From Limosilactobacillus rudii (lineage in GTDB: Bacteria > Bacillota > Bacilli > Lactobacillales > Lactobacillaceae), in NCBI RefSeq assembly GCF_014145455.1, contig NZ_JACIVB010000040.1, positions 1 to 56,420 of the forward strand: a DNA stretch of 56,420 nt, given 5' to 3'. Positions 16,699 to 26,248 of this stretch are shown one piece after another. Within the stretch, counting starts at the first letter, position 1. Each line of letters opens with the position of its first letter. The position numbers and the translations under genes are program-made. The notes under the pieces are model-generated. The model saw only the letters and a program-made list of their open reading frames with translations. It was not told the origin of the DNA and made no database searches.

Positions 16699-17643
16699 TT
16701 AATTTAATTCACCGTCAGCAATCTTATCAAGCATTGGCCGCGATGGAATAAAGAATAATTGACCACCGAGGATATCAGAGAATGTTAGCAGGTAATCATT
16801 CTTTTCTAGCATATTCTCTAGCATCTTCTTTGTGACAGTCCAGTGACGTGAATAACCGATAAAGAATGTTCCAGTATTACCAGAAGCAGGGTCGGAGTAA
16901 GGAACGTTCATCCGGACAATCTTTTGTTCAACCCCATCAATTTCGGCCTGAGAAGTAACGTTGTGAGCATTTTTGAACTTTTCTTGTTCACTAAGTTCAA
17001 GGTCAGAGAATTTCTTTCGACCAACCGCTTTTTCTTGATCTTCGGTGGTTAATTTATTCCAGATATCCATATTGTGACGCCACTTTTGTGCAAAGGCATA
17101 TGACCCATTTTCAAATGTTGGATCTTCATCACCGATAATGGCGTAGTCCGCTGCATCTTGTGGTTCAGGATTTTCCGTTCCATCGATAAAACCAATGATT
17201 GCTCGACCTTCAAAGTAGCGGAACCCCTTAGTTTCATCGACAACGTTAGTAATATCCTTTACGAAAAGCATTAATTGGGCCATAAATTCATAAACAACTG
17301 CTTCGTCATTTGCACGGATATGAAGGAAAATATCACCTTCCGCTGCTGGCATCTTATATTTTGGCCCGGTTAGTGTCTGATATGTTTCAAGTTCTTTTGG
17401 CTTTGGTGCATTTGGGAATAGGTAATCCCATGCATCATTACTAAAACCAAGTGAGACCTTTAGATTCCCTTTATTATCACGAATACGGAGAGAGCGAGTA
17501 ATTGCTTGGAAGCGATCAACAAATTCTTGGATTGCCTCTTGTTCTTTTTCTCGATCTTGCCGTTTTAACTCTAGTACTGTGAATTGAACATGTTCGCCCG
17601 CGTCTTTCCAAACGTCTTGGGCTTTATTTGGATCCATTGCCAT
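16699..17643 (-). CDS. DyP-type haem peroxidase
   Basis: 314 residues with AAGGAGG before ATG 17643. The DyP signature GxxDG is present as GFIDGTENP near residue 152, with downstream FFIGYSRHWTVTKKMLENM as the C-terminal family block; a likely proximal haem His is in KNAHNVTS. No signal peptide, so a cytoplasmic class P/YfeX-like enzyme. It would use H2O2 with haem to oxidise organic substrates, or act in porphyrin handling as proposed for YfeX/EfeB relatives. Lactobacilli must acquire haem, which makes the nearby ferrochelatase relevant. Confidence 0.87.
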   Translation of the reverse strand: MAMDPNKAQDVWKDAGEHVQFTVLELKRQDREKEQEAIQEFVDRFQAITRSLRIRDNKGNLKVSLGFSNDAWDYLFPNAPKPKELETYQTLTGPKYKMPAAEGDIFLHIRANDEAVVYEFMAQLMLFVKDITNVVDETKGFRYFEGRAIIGFIDGTENPEPQDAADYAIIGDEDPTFENGSYAFAQKWRHNMDIWNKLTTEDQEKAVGRKKFSDLELSEQEKFKNAHNVTSQAEIDGVEQKIVRMNVPYSDPASGNTGTFFIGYSRHWTVTKKMLENMLEKNDYLLTFSDILGGQLFFIPSRPMLDKIADGELN

Positions 17644-17684
17644 TATGTTCTCCTCCTTAAAGTAAGTTATCGTATTACATGCTA

Positions 17685-17693
17685 ATTATAGCA
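17685..17693 (-). promoter_or_regulatory. Extended -10 promoter of the DyP gene
   Basis: Minus-strand TGCTATAAT matches an extended -10 (TGn plus TATAAT); the -35 region is poor. Confidence 0.5.
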
Positions 17694-17731
17694 TTCTTTT
17701 TATCTTTGATTTTAATAATTGCCTTATTAAG

Positions 17732-17747
17732 TTGAAGCCGTTTTCAA
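17732..17747. promoter_or_regulatory. cre-like site upstream of the YfcC-type transporter
   Basis: TTGAAGCCGTTTTCAA; read on the minus strand, TTGAAAACGGCTTCA fits WTGNAANCGNWNNCA with one mismatch. It lies about 55 bp before the coding start, suggesting CcpA control of the transporter-pepV operon. Confidence 0.4.
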
Positions 17748-17798
17748 GGTGAATTAAAATAAAAGTGTATCTATTTTTTTACAAAAGGGGTGACTATT

Positions 17799-19316
17799 GT
17801 GCAAGAAGCGCAAGAAAAAAAGAAACATCGCTTTCATATGCCATCTGCGTTTACAATTTTATTCATTATTATAATTTTAATTGCAATTTTAACGTGGATT
17901 ATTCCAGCAGGGACATATGCAACCGATAAAGCAGGAAATATTATTTCTGGGACCTATAAGACAGTAACGAGTAAACCACAGGGAATTTGGAATATCTTTA
18001 TGGCACCAGTGATTGGGATGGTTGGTGATAAAAAGACCGATGGAGCAATCTCAATCTCGCTTTTTATTTTAGTTATTGGTGGCTTTCTTGGGGTTGTAAA
18101 CAAAACTAATGCCTTAAACGAAGGAATTAGTTCGATTGTTCGTCGCTATAAGGGTCGTGAAAAGCAATTAATTCCGATTTTGATGTTATTATTTGCGCTC
18201 GGTGGTTCGACATATGGAATGGGGGAAGAAACGATTGCTTTTTATCCATTGTTAATTCCAGTAATGATGGGTGTCGGTTTTGATTCAATTGTGGCAGTTG
18301 CAATTGCCCTTGTTGGTAGTCAGGTTGGTTGCCTTGCATCAACTGTTAACCCGTTTGCGACAGGGGTAGCCTCACAAACATTAAATATTTCACCAGGGGA
18401 CGGACTTGTTTCCCGGGTAATATTGTTGATTATTACCATTGCTATTAGTATTGCTTATGTTTATCATTATGCATCAGTAATTGAAAAGGACCCAACTAAG
18501 TCGCTAGTGTACAACCAACGTGCTGAAGACGAAAAGCGGTTCTTGATTAAGACTAATTTAGATGATGACCATAAGATGACTGGGCGGCAAAAAACGGTTA
18601 TTTGGCTATTTGGAATTACCTTTGTCATTATGATTTTAGGGTTGATTCCATGGACGAACCTAAATAGTCACTGGACATTTTTTGATAATTTAACTAAGTG
18701 GTTAGTTAATATCCCATTCCTTGGTGACCTACTTGGTCATGATATGGCCCCGCTAGGAACATGGTACTTTAATGAAATCACGATGCTGTTCCTCTTTATG
18801 TCAGTATTGATCATGGCAGTTTATCACATGAAGGAAAGCGAATTTATTGATGCCTTTATGTCTGGAATGAGTGATTTCTTAAGCGTTGCAATTATTGTGG
18901 CAGTTGCCCGGGGAATCCAGGTTGTCATGAATGACGGTATGATTACTGGGACGGTTCTCCACTGGGCAGAAGTAGGTCTAAATGGCTTATCACAAACTGT
19001 CTTTATTATTTTGACGTATATTTTCTATATCCCAATGTCATTCCTAATTCCATCAACTTCTGGTTTAGCAGCAGCAACAATGGGGATTATCGGACCAATG
19101 GGGCACTTTGCCCACGTTTCTGGTAGTCTTGTTATTACTGCTTACCAAGCTGCCTCAGGTTGGGTTAACTTGATTACACCAACGTCTGCCGTGGTAATGG
19201 GGGCACTAGCAATTGCTCACATCAATATCAGTATTTGGTGGAAGTGGATGCTTAAATTAATGATCTATCTCTTTATTGCAACGTGTGTATTTCTAGGCGT
19301 TGCTGCATTGTTGTAG
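17799..19316 (+). CDS. YfcC/DcuC-family membrane transporter
   Basis: 505 residues from GTG 17799, which has AAAAGGGG eight bases upstream; the earlier in-frame GTG at 17790 lies inside that ribosome site. About eleven to twelve membrane segments. Family landmarks are an early TWIIPAGTY block, GEETIAFYPLL and the C-terminal IPSTSGLAAATMGI...VNLITPTSAVVMGAL. The family (PF03606) covers C4-dicarboxylate, basic amino acid and peptide-like substrates without firm assignment. Being 12 bp upstream of a dipeptidase gene, it may import a dipeptide or amino acid, which is inference. Confidence 0.82.
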   Translation: MQEAQEKKKHRFHMPSAFTILFIIIILIAILTWIIPAGTYATDKAGNIISGTYKTVTSKPQGIWNIFMAPVIGMVGDKKTDGAISISLFILVIGGFLGVVNKTNALNEGISSIVRRYKGREKQLIPILMLLFALGGSTYGMGEETIAFYPLLIPVMMGVGFDSIVAVAIALVGSQVGCLASTVNPFATGVASQTLNISPGDGLVSRVILLIITIAISIAYVYHYASVIEKDPTKSLVYNQRAEDEKRFLIKTNLDDDHKMTGRQKTVIWLFGITFVIMILGLIPWTNLNSHWTFFDNLTKWLVNIPFLGDLLGHDMAPLGTWYFNEITMLFLFMSVLIMAVYHMKESEFIDAFMSGMSDFLSVAIIVAVARGIQVVMNDGMITGTVLHWAEVGLNGLSQTVFIILTYIFYIPMSFLIPSTSGLAAATMGIIGPMGHFAHVSGSLVITAYQAASGWVNLITPTSAVVMGALAIAHINISIWWKWMLKLMIYLFIATCVFLGVAALL

Positions 19317-19328
19317 GAGGTTAAGATA

Positions 19329-20663
19329 ATGACAGAGATTATTACAGAAAAAGACCAGCAAGCTGCGACTAAGACGTTGGAACGATTGATTTCAGTACCG
19401 TCATATAATCAGCCTGCAGAAGACGGAGCACCATTTGGTCGTGGTATTCGGAATGCTCTCGATGAAATGATGAAGATTTGTGATGAATTAGGATTTAAGA
19501 CTTATGAGGATCCAGCTGGTTATTATGGTTATGCAGAAGTTGGTAGTGGTGAGAAGGTATTCGGAATTATTTGCCATCTTGATACTGTTCCTGCTGGTGA
19601 CTTAAGCAAGTGGGATCATGACCCATTTAAAGGGACAGTGATCGATAATGCAGTTTACGGTCGTGGATCACAAGATGATAAAGGTCCGGGGATTGCGGCA
19701 TTATTTGCAGTTAAAGCATTGATGGACCAAGGTTATCATTTTAATCAACGGATTCGTTTTATCTATGGAACTGACGAGGAAATTTTATGGCGGGGAATTG
19801 CTGAATATAATAAAAAAGAAGCGCCAATTGATAGTGGAATTTCACCAGACGCCGAATTTCCGTTAATCTATGCTGAAAAAGGCCTTCAACAGTCATATCT
19901 TGTAGGGCCAGGAACTGACAAGTTGAAGATTAGTTTGAAGAACGCATTCAATGCGGTTCCCGATAGCGCAGTTTATGATGGTCCAAAGCAGGATGAAGTA
20001 AAGGCTGCCCTCGATAAACATGGTTTTGAGTATACTAGTGATGGTCAATCAATCACAGTTATTGGAAAATCAGTTCATGCCATGATGGCGCCTAAGGGAA
20101 CTAATGCGGTATTACGATTAGCAATTGCTCTTGATGATGTTTTTGACTTTAAACCGTTAGATTTCATTGGTAAGTTATTTAAAGAGGACGCTACTGGTAG
20201 TAATGTTCTCGGTGAAGTAAAAGATGAATCTGGTCAGCTAACCTTTAATATTTCAAGTTTAGAGATCAACGAAAAAGAAACACGGATGCAGATTGATTTA
20301 CGAATTCCTGTTACTGTGGATCGTGATAAGTTAATTGCTAAATTGAGCGAGAAAGTTGCACCATATGATCTTGAATATGTCCATTTTGATTACCTAGCTC
20401 CTCTGTATGTACCTAAAGATAGCAAGCTGGTTAAGACATTAATGGATATTTATAAGAAGCAAACAGGCGATAAAGATGCTCAGCCCCAAATTTCAGGTGG
20501 TGCGACATTTGCCCGGACAATGAATAATTGTGTTGCCTTTGGTGGAATGTTGCCAACAACGCCTGATTATATGCACCAAGCAAATGAGCAATGGCCATTA
20601 GCTGATATGTTCAAAGCAATGGAAATTTACGCGCAAGCAATTAAAGCGTTGTGTATCGATTAA
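19329..20663 (+). CDS. pepV: PepV-like dipeptidase, Sapep family (M20)
   Basis: 444 residues, with GGAGG before ATG 19329. Metal-site motifs in order are CHLDTVP near residue 82, GRGSQDDKG near 118, GTDEE near 152, and a C-terminal SGGATFARTM block. PepV is a cytoplasmic zinc or manganese dipeptidase that cleaves dipeptides with broad specificity, including beta-Ala-His. It is slightly shorter than the usual 465-470 residues. It is cotranscribed with the transporter and closed by a very strong terminator. Confidence 0.87.
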   Translation: MTEIITEKDQQAATKTLERLISVPSYNQPAEDGAPFGRGIRNALDEMMKICDELGFKTYEDPAGYYGYAEVGSGEKVFGIICHLDTVPAGDLSKWDHDPFKGTVIDNAVYGRGSQDDKGPGIAALFAVKALMDQGYHFNQRIRFIYGTDEEILWRGIAEYNKKEAPIDSGISPDAEFPLIYAEKGLQQSYLVGPGTDKLKISLKNAFNAVPDSAVYDGPKQDEVKAALDKHGFEYTSDGQSITVIGKSVHAMMAPKGTNAVLRLAIALDDVFDFKPLDFIGKLFKEDATGSNVLGEVKDESGQLTFNISSLEINEKETRMQIDLRIPVTVDRDKLIAKLSEKVAPYDLEYVHFDYLAPLYVPKDSKLVKTLMDIYKKQTGDKDAQPQISGGATFARTMNNCVAFGGMLPTTPDYMHQANEQWPLADMFKAMEIYAQAIKALCID

Positions 20664-20671
20664 AAGTTGCT

Positions 20672-20717
20672 AAAAAGCACCCCTGCAAGTCTAAATTGAT
20701 TTGCAGGGGTGCTTTTT
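20672..20717. terminator. Strong bidirectional terminator
   Basis: Seventeen perfect base pairs: AAAAAGCACCCCTGCAA (20672-20688) with its complement at 20701-20717. The A and T flanks serve both strands, ending pepV from the left. Confidence 0.85.
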
Positions 20718-20805
20718 CGAAATAGGTAACTTTTGAGAGAGATAAAGCGTTAATGGAAAGGAATATTACCTATTTTTATTTATTTTGAGAGAGATTATTT
20801 TGTAA

Positions 20806-22263
20806 TTATTTTTGTTCCATTACTTTTTCGCCGTTAGCAGTAACAGTAAATGTCTTGTTAGCAGCGTCTGCTTCAAGGATAGCAACATTTTTACCATCTT
20901 TATCCTTACGAGTAATCTTAATAGTGGTTTCAGTTGGTGTTTCAACATCAATTGAGCCATCAAGGTCAAAGGCTGCAAACTTGTTCCGCCATGAAAGTAA
21001 GTCTAAGAGGTTCTTAACTACTGGTCGTTGAACTTCCTTAGCAACTTCTTCCTTGGTGTAGTAGTGACGGTTGATGTTACGACCTTCTTTAGTCTTTTCA
21101 AGTAATTCCAAGTCGTTTGAACCAGCAAGTAAACCAACGTAGTAAACCATTGGAATACCAGGAGCGAAGATTTGGAATGCCCGTGAAAGCAAGTAAGCCT
21201 TGTCATCGTCACCAAGTGCGGAGTAGTAAGTAGAGTTGATTTGGTAGATATCTAAGTTGTTGTATTCAGCACTGGAGTACTTCCGCTTAACATTAGCACC
21301 AACCTTGTACAATTCGTTTGATGCATATTCGATTTCATCATCAGTTAAGATATCCTTAGCATCAACAACCCCAATACCATCATGAGTATCAAGAGTAGTA
21401 AATTGCTTCATTGGTGACATCTTCAACCACTTAGCAAGGCGGTTAGTCTTACCAGAGTAAAGGGTGTAAAGAGTAGTCATTGGTAAGGTAAAGTCATAGA
21501 TGAAGAAGTTGTGTTCAGAAATCTTTTGTGGAATTGTGTAGTGTTCGTGGATTTCTGGAAGAATCGTTGCCTTGTAAGGGGCAAGAATGTCTTGTACTTC
21601 ATTTAGAAGGTCCCAAATTTCAGGTTCAACGAAAAAGTCATTAGTACCAACCTTCTTGATAGCGTAAGCAAAGGCATCAAGACGAATCATATCAGCACCA
21701 TGCTTAACCATGTCGACTAATGTTTCCTTAAAGAATTCATTAGCAACCTTGCTCTTAACATTGATATCGATTTGTTCTTCACCAAATGTGTTCCAAAGGT
21801 GTTCCTTAGTTCCATCATCAAATGTGATTTCTTGTTCAGGAGCCTTATCTTTACGCTTGTAAATTAAATCGACATCTTCTTGGGTTGGACGATCTTTTCC
21901 AGCCTTTTCCCAGAACTTTTCCCAACGGATAAAGAAGTCATTGTACTTGGAATCATCATGCTTCTTTTTAAAGTCTTGGTACATTTCAGATTTCTTAGAA
22001 ATGTGGTTGATCATGAAATCAAACATTAAGTAATAGTCTTCACCTAATGCTTCAACATCGTCCCAGTTACCAAAGGCAGGGTCAACAACGTCATAACGGT
22101 AAGGGGCAAAACCACGGTCACCAGTTGATGGGAAGAATGGGAGCAAGTGGACACCACCGATAGCGTCACCGATGTACTTCTTTAATACTTCATGAGTTTC
22201 CTTGATGTTTTTACCCATTGAGTCAGAGTAGGTGATTAACATAGCTTCATTTTTGATTGGCAT
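20806..22263 (-). CDS. Sucrose phosphorylase (GH13)
   Basis: 485 residues, the usual length. The N terminus [20 protein letters not shown] and [20 protein letters not shown] are family hallmarks. The nucleophile Asp is in RLDAFAY near residue 194, the acid/base Glu in PEIHEHY near 236, and the third acid in LDTHDGIG. The enzyme cleaves sucrose with phosphate to glucose-1-phosphate and fructose in the cytoplasm, saving ATP. In heterofermenters the fructose also serves as an electron acceptor. It lies 21 bp downstream of an MFS transporter in one operon. Confidence 0.92.
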   Translation of the reverse strand: MPIKNEAMLITYSDSMGKNIKETHEVLKKYIGDAIGGVHLLPFFPSTGDRGFAPYRYDVVDPAFGNWDDVEALGEDYYLMFDFMINHISKKSEMYQDFKKKHDDSKYNDFFIRWEKFWEKAGKDRPTQEDVDLIYKRKDKAPEQEITFDDGTKEHLWNTFGEEQIDINVKSKVANEFFKETLVDMVKHGADMIRLDAFAYAIKKVGTNDFFVEPEIWDLLNEVQDILAPYKATILPEIHEHYTIPQKISEHNFFIYDFTLPMTTLYTLYSGKTNRLAKWLKMSPMKQFTTLDTHDGIGVVDAKDILTDDEIEYASNELYKVGANVKRKYSSAEYNNLDIYQINSTYYSALGDDDKAYLLSRAFQIFAPGIPMVYYVGLLAGSNDLELLEKTKEGRNINRHYYTKEEVAKEVQRPVVKNLLDLLSWRNKFAAFDLDGSIDVETPTETTIKITRKDKDGKNVAILEADAANKTFTVTANGEKVMEQK

Positions 22264-22284
22264 AATAAAAACCTCCGATTAAAA

Positions 22285-23502
22285 TTAATTTGTTTGTTTC
22301 GAACGACGAGTTGCAAAGAAAATAATTAAGGCAATAACGATTAACATTATTCCATAGATTGAGAATGGAGCGGCCAAATTCATACCGCTAAGTGGACGAC
22401 CCATTAAACGGTTCATCCATTCAGCAATTGTTGGCGAGAAGAATGCCCCAAAATTAAATCCAATTAGGACCATTGAAGTAACAAGTGGTTGCCGTTTAGC
22501 TGGTGCCAAATCAGGCAAAAGGTTGAAAATCAAAGGTGAAACTAATTGAAGTGGGAAGCCAATAAGGAGTAATCCAATAACTAACATTACGAAATTCCCG
22601 TTGGCAAAGGCAAATAAGAAGTTTGAAATTGCCATTAGTCCAAGGCCAAGGTAAACAGTATTAAAACCGAGGACCTTGTTAATTGAACCGTAGAATAAAC
22701 CACCAAGGGTTGCACCAATTAACATTAGTGACAGGAACATTGATGAACCTGTATAATTACTTCCTTTAATTGCAACGGCTAAACCAGGGAACCGATTCTC
22801 CATTCCAACATAGTCGACAACTAAAAGGAAAGCAAATAAAACAAGAAGGTAAACGACCGGACTAATCTTTTTGATTGGTTCACTTTCGTCTGTCAATTCA
22901 TCAGCAAGATTATCTTCAGTAACACTGTTATCCTGGGCCTTGCTATCATCTGGGACACGGATAGCAAAGAAGAATAATACAACGAACGCAAGTAGATAAA
23001 CGGCAAATGAAGCGTGCCATCCAGCATAACTTAAAATTAGACCAGCAATTGCTAAGGTACATGCTTGACCAATTTGTTCAGCAGCAGCACGCCAGCCCAG
23101 CATTTGGGCACGAGTAGTTCCTTCGTACCAAACGGAAATCATTGAGATGGCTTGTGAGTTGTACAAACCAAACCCAGCACCCAAGATAAGACGAGAAATT
23201 AAAATGGTCGTATAGTTATCCGCAAAAAGCGGTACGATTCCGGCAAGACCAACAATAGTTACCCCAGCCATGATAATCTTTTTGTCTGAAATATTAAACC
23301 ATTGTTGAAGTAATGGCGAAAGGACAACAAAAATCATTACAGCAAATGAAGGAGTAGTAACTAGATATTCTGACTGTGTTTGCGAGATTCCGAGTGCTGC
23401 CTTTAGCTGTGGCAACGAACCTTGGATGGCGTAAGCACTCGTAACCATGAATGAAACTGACAAGAACGCTAATTTGGTAATAATAGAATTTTTGCTATTC
23501 AT
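22285..23502 (-). CDS. MFS transporter, probably sucrose or other sugar uptake
   Basis: 405 residues with twelve predicted spans and a hydrophilic acidic loop in the middle (residues 190-215, TDESEPIKK). The pattern GxxxN-S-Q and SRLILGAGFGLYN in TM4 fits the cyanate/sugar-type MFS. It is first in the operon with sucrose phosphorylase, and the promoter carries LacI-type operators, so sucrose import is a reasonable inference. The start ATG is at 23502; GAAAGAG upstream is a moderate ribosome site. Confidence 0.8.
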   Translation of the reverse strand: MNSKNSIITKLAFLSVSFMVTSAYAIQGSLPQLKAALGISQTQSEYLVTTPSFAVMIFVVLSPLLQQWFNISDKKIIMAGVTIVGLAGIVPLFADNYTTILISRLILGAGFGLYNSQAISMISVWYEGTTRAQMLGWRAAAEQIGQACTLAIAGLILSYAGWHASFAVYLLAFVVLFFFAIRVPDDSKAQDNSVTEDNLADELTDESEPIKKISPVVYLLVLFAFLLVVDYVGMENRFPGLAVAIKGSNYTGSSMFLSLMLIGATLGGLFYGSINKVLGFNTVYLGLGLMAISNFLFAFANGNFVMLVIGLLLIGFPLQLVSPLIFNLLPDLAPAKRQPLVTSMVLIGFNFGAFFSPTIAEWMNRLMGRPLSGMNLAAPFSIYGIMLIVIALIIFFATRRSKQTN

Positions 23503-23532
23503 AATTAGTAGGTACTCTTTCTATTAGATTTT

Positions 23533-23603
23533 TGATAAACGTTTATCATGTAATGTACAACTACAATATATAATATCTGTTTAAGAATGTCAAACGTTTA
23601 ACA
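23533..23603 (-). promoter_or_regulatory. Promoter and two LacI-type operators of the sucrose operon
   Basis: The minus-strand promoter is TTGACA (plus 23588-23593), 17 bp, TATATT (plus 23565-23570). Operator 1 is a 16-bp perfect palindrome TGATAAACGTTTATCA at 23533-23548, downstream of the expected start. Operator 2 is TGTCAAACGTTTAACA at 23588-23603, overlapping the -35 with one mismatched pair; the centres are 55 bp apart. This implies repression by a LacI/GalR protein (ScrR-like), which is not encoded in the window. The remainder of the roughly 300-bp gap to 23762 holds nothing else I can identify. Confidence 0.7.
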
Positions 23604-23762
23604 AAGATTTTTACTAAAAAACTGTAATCAGTTACATTGTGATTAGTACGCTCTTTTTATGAAACAAAATGAAAACTTGATACGATGGTATCCATAGCTA
23701 TTAGATCATTATTGTGAAAAAAATAACATTATTTGAACGTTTTACTTTTTTTAGGTAGATAT

Positions 23763-23799
23763 AAAAAAACTGGCAAGGATTTTCACCTTAACCAGTTTT
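23763..23799 (-). terminator. Terminator of the beta-lactamase-like gene
   Basis: AAAACTGG (23766-23773) with CCAGTTTT (23792-23799) extended by AAGG/CCTT across a small bulge. The A run at 23763-23769 is the minus-strand T tract. Confidence 0.65.
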
Positions 23800-23804
23800 G
23801 AACC

Positions 23805-24599
23805 TTAATCTAATATTGGCTTAGTTACCCGGGCGAGTTGTTCAATTACTTGTTGCCCAGCAGCCATTGTTTGATTTTTGTCGGTGTAGACAGCGATTGT
23901 ATAGTCAGTTCCATTGCTATTTTTAACATAGCCGATACTATTAACAATCCAGCCGCTTTTACCGTAGCTAAGCCAGCCATTCTTTAAGGCAAAATTATCG
24001 CTGCTGGCAGAAATCCCCCACGCTTGATCGTCTTCAACGTTACTCATCAGTGCGCGAATCTCAGCACGATCTGCATCGGATAATATTTTAGAACTATAGA
24101 AAATATTATTTAATAACTTAACCTGATCTTTAGGGGTAGTAACAGTTAACCCCCAGCTACTATTTGCATGCGATTGGGTCATGTTAAATTTTTCAAAGGT
24201 TTGCTGTAAACCATTCTTGCCACCAAGATAATTTTCAAATAATTCACTTGTAGAATCATTGTCACTTTGTTCAATCATTTTTTTAGCTAATGATTTTTCG
24301 TGACTGGTAAGTGGGCCCTTTTGATTAGCAAGGATACCTGCTAGAATACTAACTTTAACCGTACTAGCTGTTCGAAACTTATGGTGGGGAGCATTACTAG
24401 AAGTATATATTTGATGGGTCTTGGGAGAATAAACTGCAATGCTTACATTATTATTAGAAGTGAAAATTATCTTGTTCCACGCTGATTTTAGTCGTGCACT
24501 CGTTGATGTAAAATGGTGAACTCCTAAGATAATTAGTATAACAGCGATAATGATAAGGAAAAGTTTACCTTTTCGACGCCTATGCTGCGACCTTTGCAT
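23805..24599 (-). CDS. Class A beta-lactamase-fold serine hydrolase, membrane anchored
   Basis: 264 residues. A basic N terminus (QRSQHRRRKGK) and one membrane segment at residues 11-30 place the catalytic domain outside the cell. Motifs are STVK (Ser-x-x-Lys) near residue 78, SDN near 112 in EQSDNDST, and KNG in place of KTG near 220. This is the SHV/TEM fold used by many lactobacillus serine hydrolases of unknown substrate; altered KTG makes true beta-lactamase activity uncertain. It is transcribed divergently from the D-Ala-D-Ala carboxypeptidase, suggesting cell-wall metabolism. Confidence 0.75.
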   Translation of the reverse strand: MQRSQHRRRKGKLFLIIIAVILIILGVHHFTSTSARLKSAWNKIIFTSNNNVSIAVYSPKTHQIYTSSNAPHHKFRTASTVKVSILAGILANQKGPLTSHEKSLAKKMIEQSDNDSTSELFENYLGGKNGLQQTFEKFNMTQSHANSSWGLTVTTPKDQVKLLNNIFYSSKILSDADRAEIRALMSNVEDDQAWGISASSDNFALKNGWLSYGKSGWIVNSIGYVKNSNGTDYTIAVYTDKNQTMAAGQQVIEQLARVTKPILD

Positions 24600-24686
24600 T
24601 CTTCAACGACCCTTTCTAATTAAAAATTAGCGTACTTAATTAATGATACAAGTAATTTTTAAAAATAAAAGATGTAATTCGGGGAA

Positions 24687-24725
24687 TTTAATGAAAATTA
24701 AGACTTTACATGAATTTTCATTAAA
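24687..24725. promoter_or_regulatory. 13-bp perfect inverted repeat in divergent promoter region
   Basis: TTTAATGAAAATT (24687-24699) and its exact complement at 24713-24725 flank a 13-nt spacer. The repeat overlaps the likely promoter of the downstream gene (TTTACA 24705-24710, 17 bp, TTTATA 24728-24733), so it could be an operator shared by the divergent genes. Confidence 0.45.
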
Positions 24726-24793
24726 ACTTTATACAATTTCGGGGGTTGATAGGATATGATAGGGAGGTGAATAAAGGAGAGAAAGTAATTACA

Positions 24794-26044
24794 ATGAAGA
24801 AAATTAAAGTCTTGTTTTCCAAAATAGTGTTGTTAATTGCGACCATTAATCTTTGCTTAGGTGGATTAAGTGTTTTTTCGCGTGTCCATGCAGATTCTTC
24901 TGCCTTTAATATGGATGCTCGTGCGGTGTACGCAATTGATGCGCAAAGCGGACAGGTATTATACCAAAAGAATGCAACTAAACAGTATCCGATTGCTTCT
25001 GTTATTAAGATTTTGACTTTAGGAGTAATTGAACAGGACATTCGTAACCATCATTTGAAATGGGACCAAAAGATTAAGATTACTCCAGCAGTTGCTAAAA
25101 TGGCTGATGATTGGCACTTTTCAAATGTACCATTAAAGAATGGCGAGGAATATACTGTCAAACAGCTTGTTGACTCGATGATGTTGGTTTCTGCAGATGG
25201 TAGTACAGAAGCTCTTGCATTAGCTGATGCAGGAAGTACAGCAGCATTTAATAAGAAGATGCAGGCCTTCGCAAAAAAAGCAGGGGTAACAGATGCAAAA
25301 ATATATAATATGATTGGTTTACCCAATGGAGATCTAGGCAAGCATAAGTTAAAGAATGTTGATAAGGATGCAGAAAATCTATTATCTGCTAAAGATGTTG
25401 CCCTTATTTCAAAATATCTAGTTGAAAAGTACCCAGAAACTCTTGAAATTACAAAACAAAAATTTGCTAATTTTGATGTAACAAAGGATCAGCAGTATTT
25501 GATGACTAATGTAAACGCATTGTTACCGCAAAATGGTTTTGCCCCGTCAACTGGTGAGATTGATGGCCTTAAGACCGGAAATACAGATCGGGCTGGTAAG
25601 TGTATCGTATCGACGGGGATGTTTTCAGGGCGACGCATTATCCTTGTCGCTTTGCATACTAAGGGTGAGTGGAATGATCAGTCTAAGATGCAGCAGGATT
25701 TCTATAATAAACTAACCAGTGAGTACCGGCCTGTAGAGATCAAAAATATAAGTAATATTTCTCCAAAATTTAAGCAGGTAAAGGTAGCAAATGCTAAGGA
25801 TAAGAATAAAGCAAAGCTTAAGCTATCCCGGGCGACAGCTGTATGGCTTCCTAATAATATGAAAGTGGAAACAACAAAACCATCACTAAAGATTACTAAG
25901 CGGTATCAAAAGGGTAATCAATTACGAGCCCCGCTTAAGAAAGACCAACAAGTGGGAAGCATTGAACTTCACATTCCAGGATTACCGAATTTTAATGTCC
26001 CAGTGAGTGTTAACCAGACGATAGCCAAGAAATTAATTTTCTGA
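24794..26044 (+). CDS. D-alanyl-D-alanine carboxypeptidase (PBP5/DacA-like)
   Basis: 416 residues from ATG 24794, where a classic signal peptide begins (MKKIKVLFSK...FSRVHADS). The frame is open from 24746, but that extension is not signal-like. The active-site SxxK is SVIK near residue 69 and the KTG triad is in GLKTGNT near 260. The middle SxN motif reads SAD (VSADGS), an Asn-to-Asp change. The C-terminal beta domain is present. The enzyme trims pentapeptide side chains of peptidoglycan outside the membrane. Confidence 0.83.
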   Translation: MKKIKVLFSKIVLLIATINLCLGGLSVFSRVHADSSAFNMDARAVYAIDAQSGQVLYQKNATKQYPIASVIKILTLGVIEQDIRNHHLKWDQKIKITPAVAKMADDWHFSNVPLKNGEEYTVKQLVDSMMLVSADGSTEALALADAGSTAAFNKKMQAFAKKAGVTDAKIYNMIGLPNGDLGKHKLKNVDKDAENLLSAKDVALISKYLVEKYPETLEITKQKFANFDVTKDQQYLMTNVNALLPQNGFAPSTGEIDGLKTGNTDRAGKCIVSTGMFSGRRIILVALHTKGEWNDQSKMQQDFYNKLTSEYRPVEIKNISNISPKFKQVKVANAKDKNKAKLKLSRATAVWLPNNMKVETTKPSLKITKRYQKGNQLRAPLKKDQQVGSIELHIPGLPNFNVPVSVNQTIAKKLIF

Positions 26045-26055
26045 TAATTACTAAG

Positions 26056-26090
26056 GAAGCCGTTTGTTAATAATACGGGCTTCTTTTTAA
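26056..26090 (+). terminator. Terminator of the carboxypeptidase gene
   Basis: GAAGCCGT with ACGGGCTTC (one bulge), then TTTTTAATTT. Confidence 0.65.
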
Positions 26091-26248
26091 TTTATAATTA
26101 TAAAATTATTACTTTTTGTAAGGAAAAATTTATCTATGCAAAAATATTTATCATAGATAAGGCTTATTGTTTGTATAATTTAAATTATAAAAATATAATA
26201 TAAGGTGAATTAGGAATTATAGTTATTATTTATAGGAGGTAATTAGTT

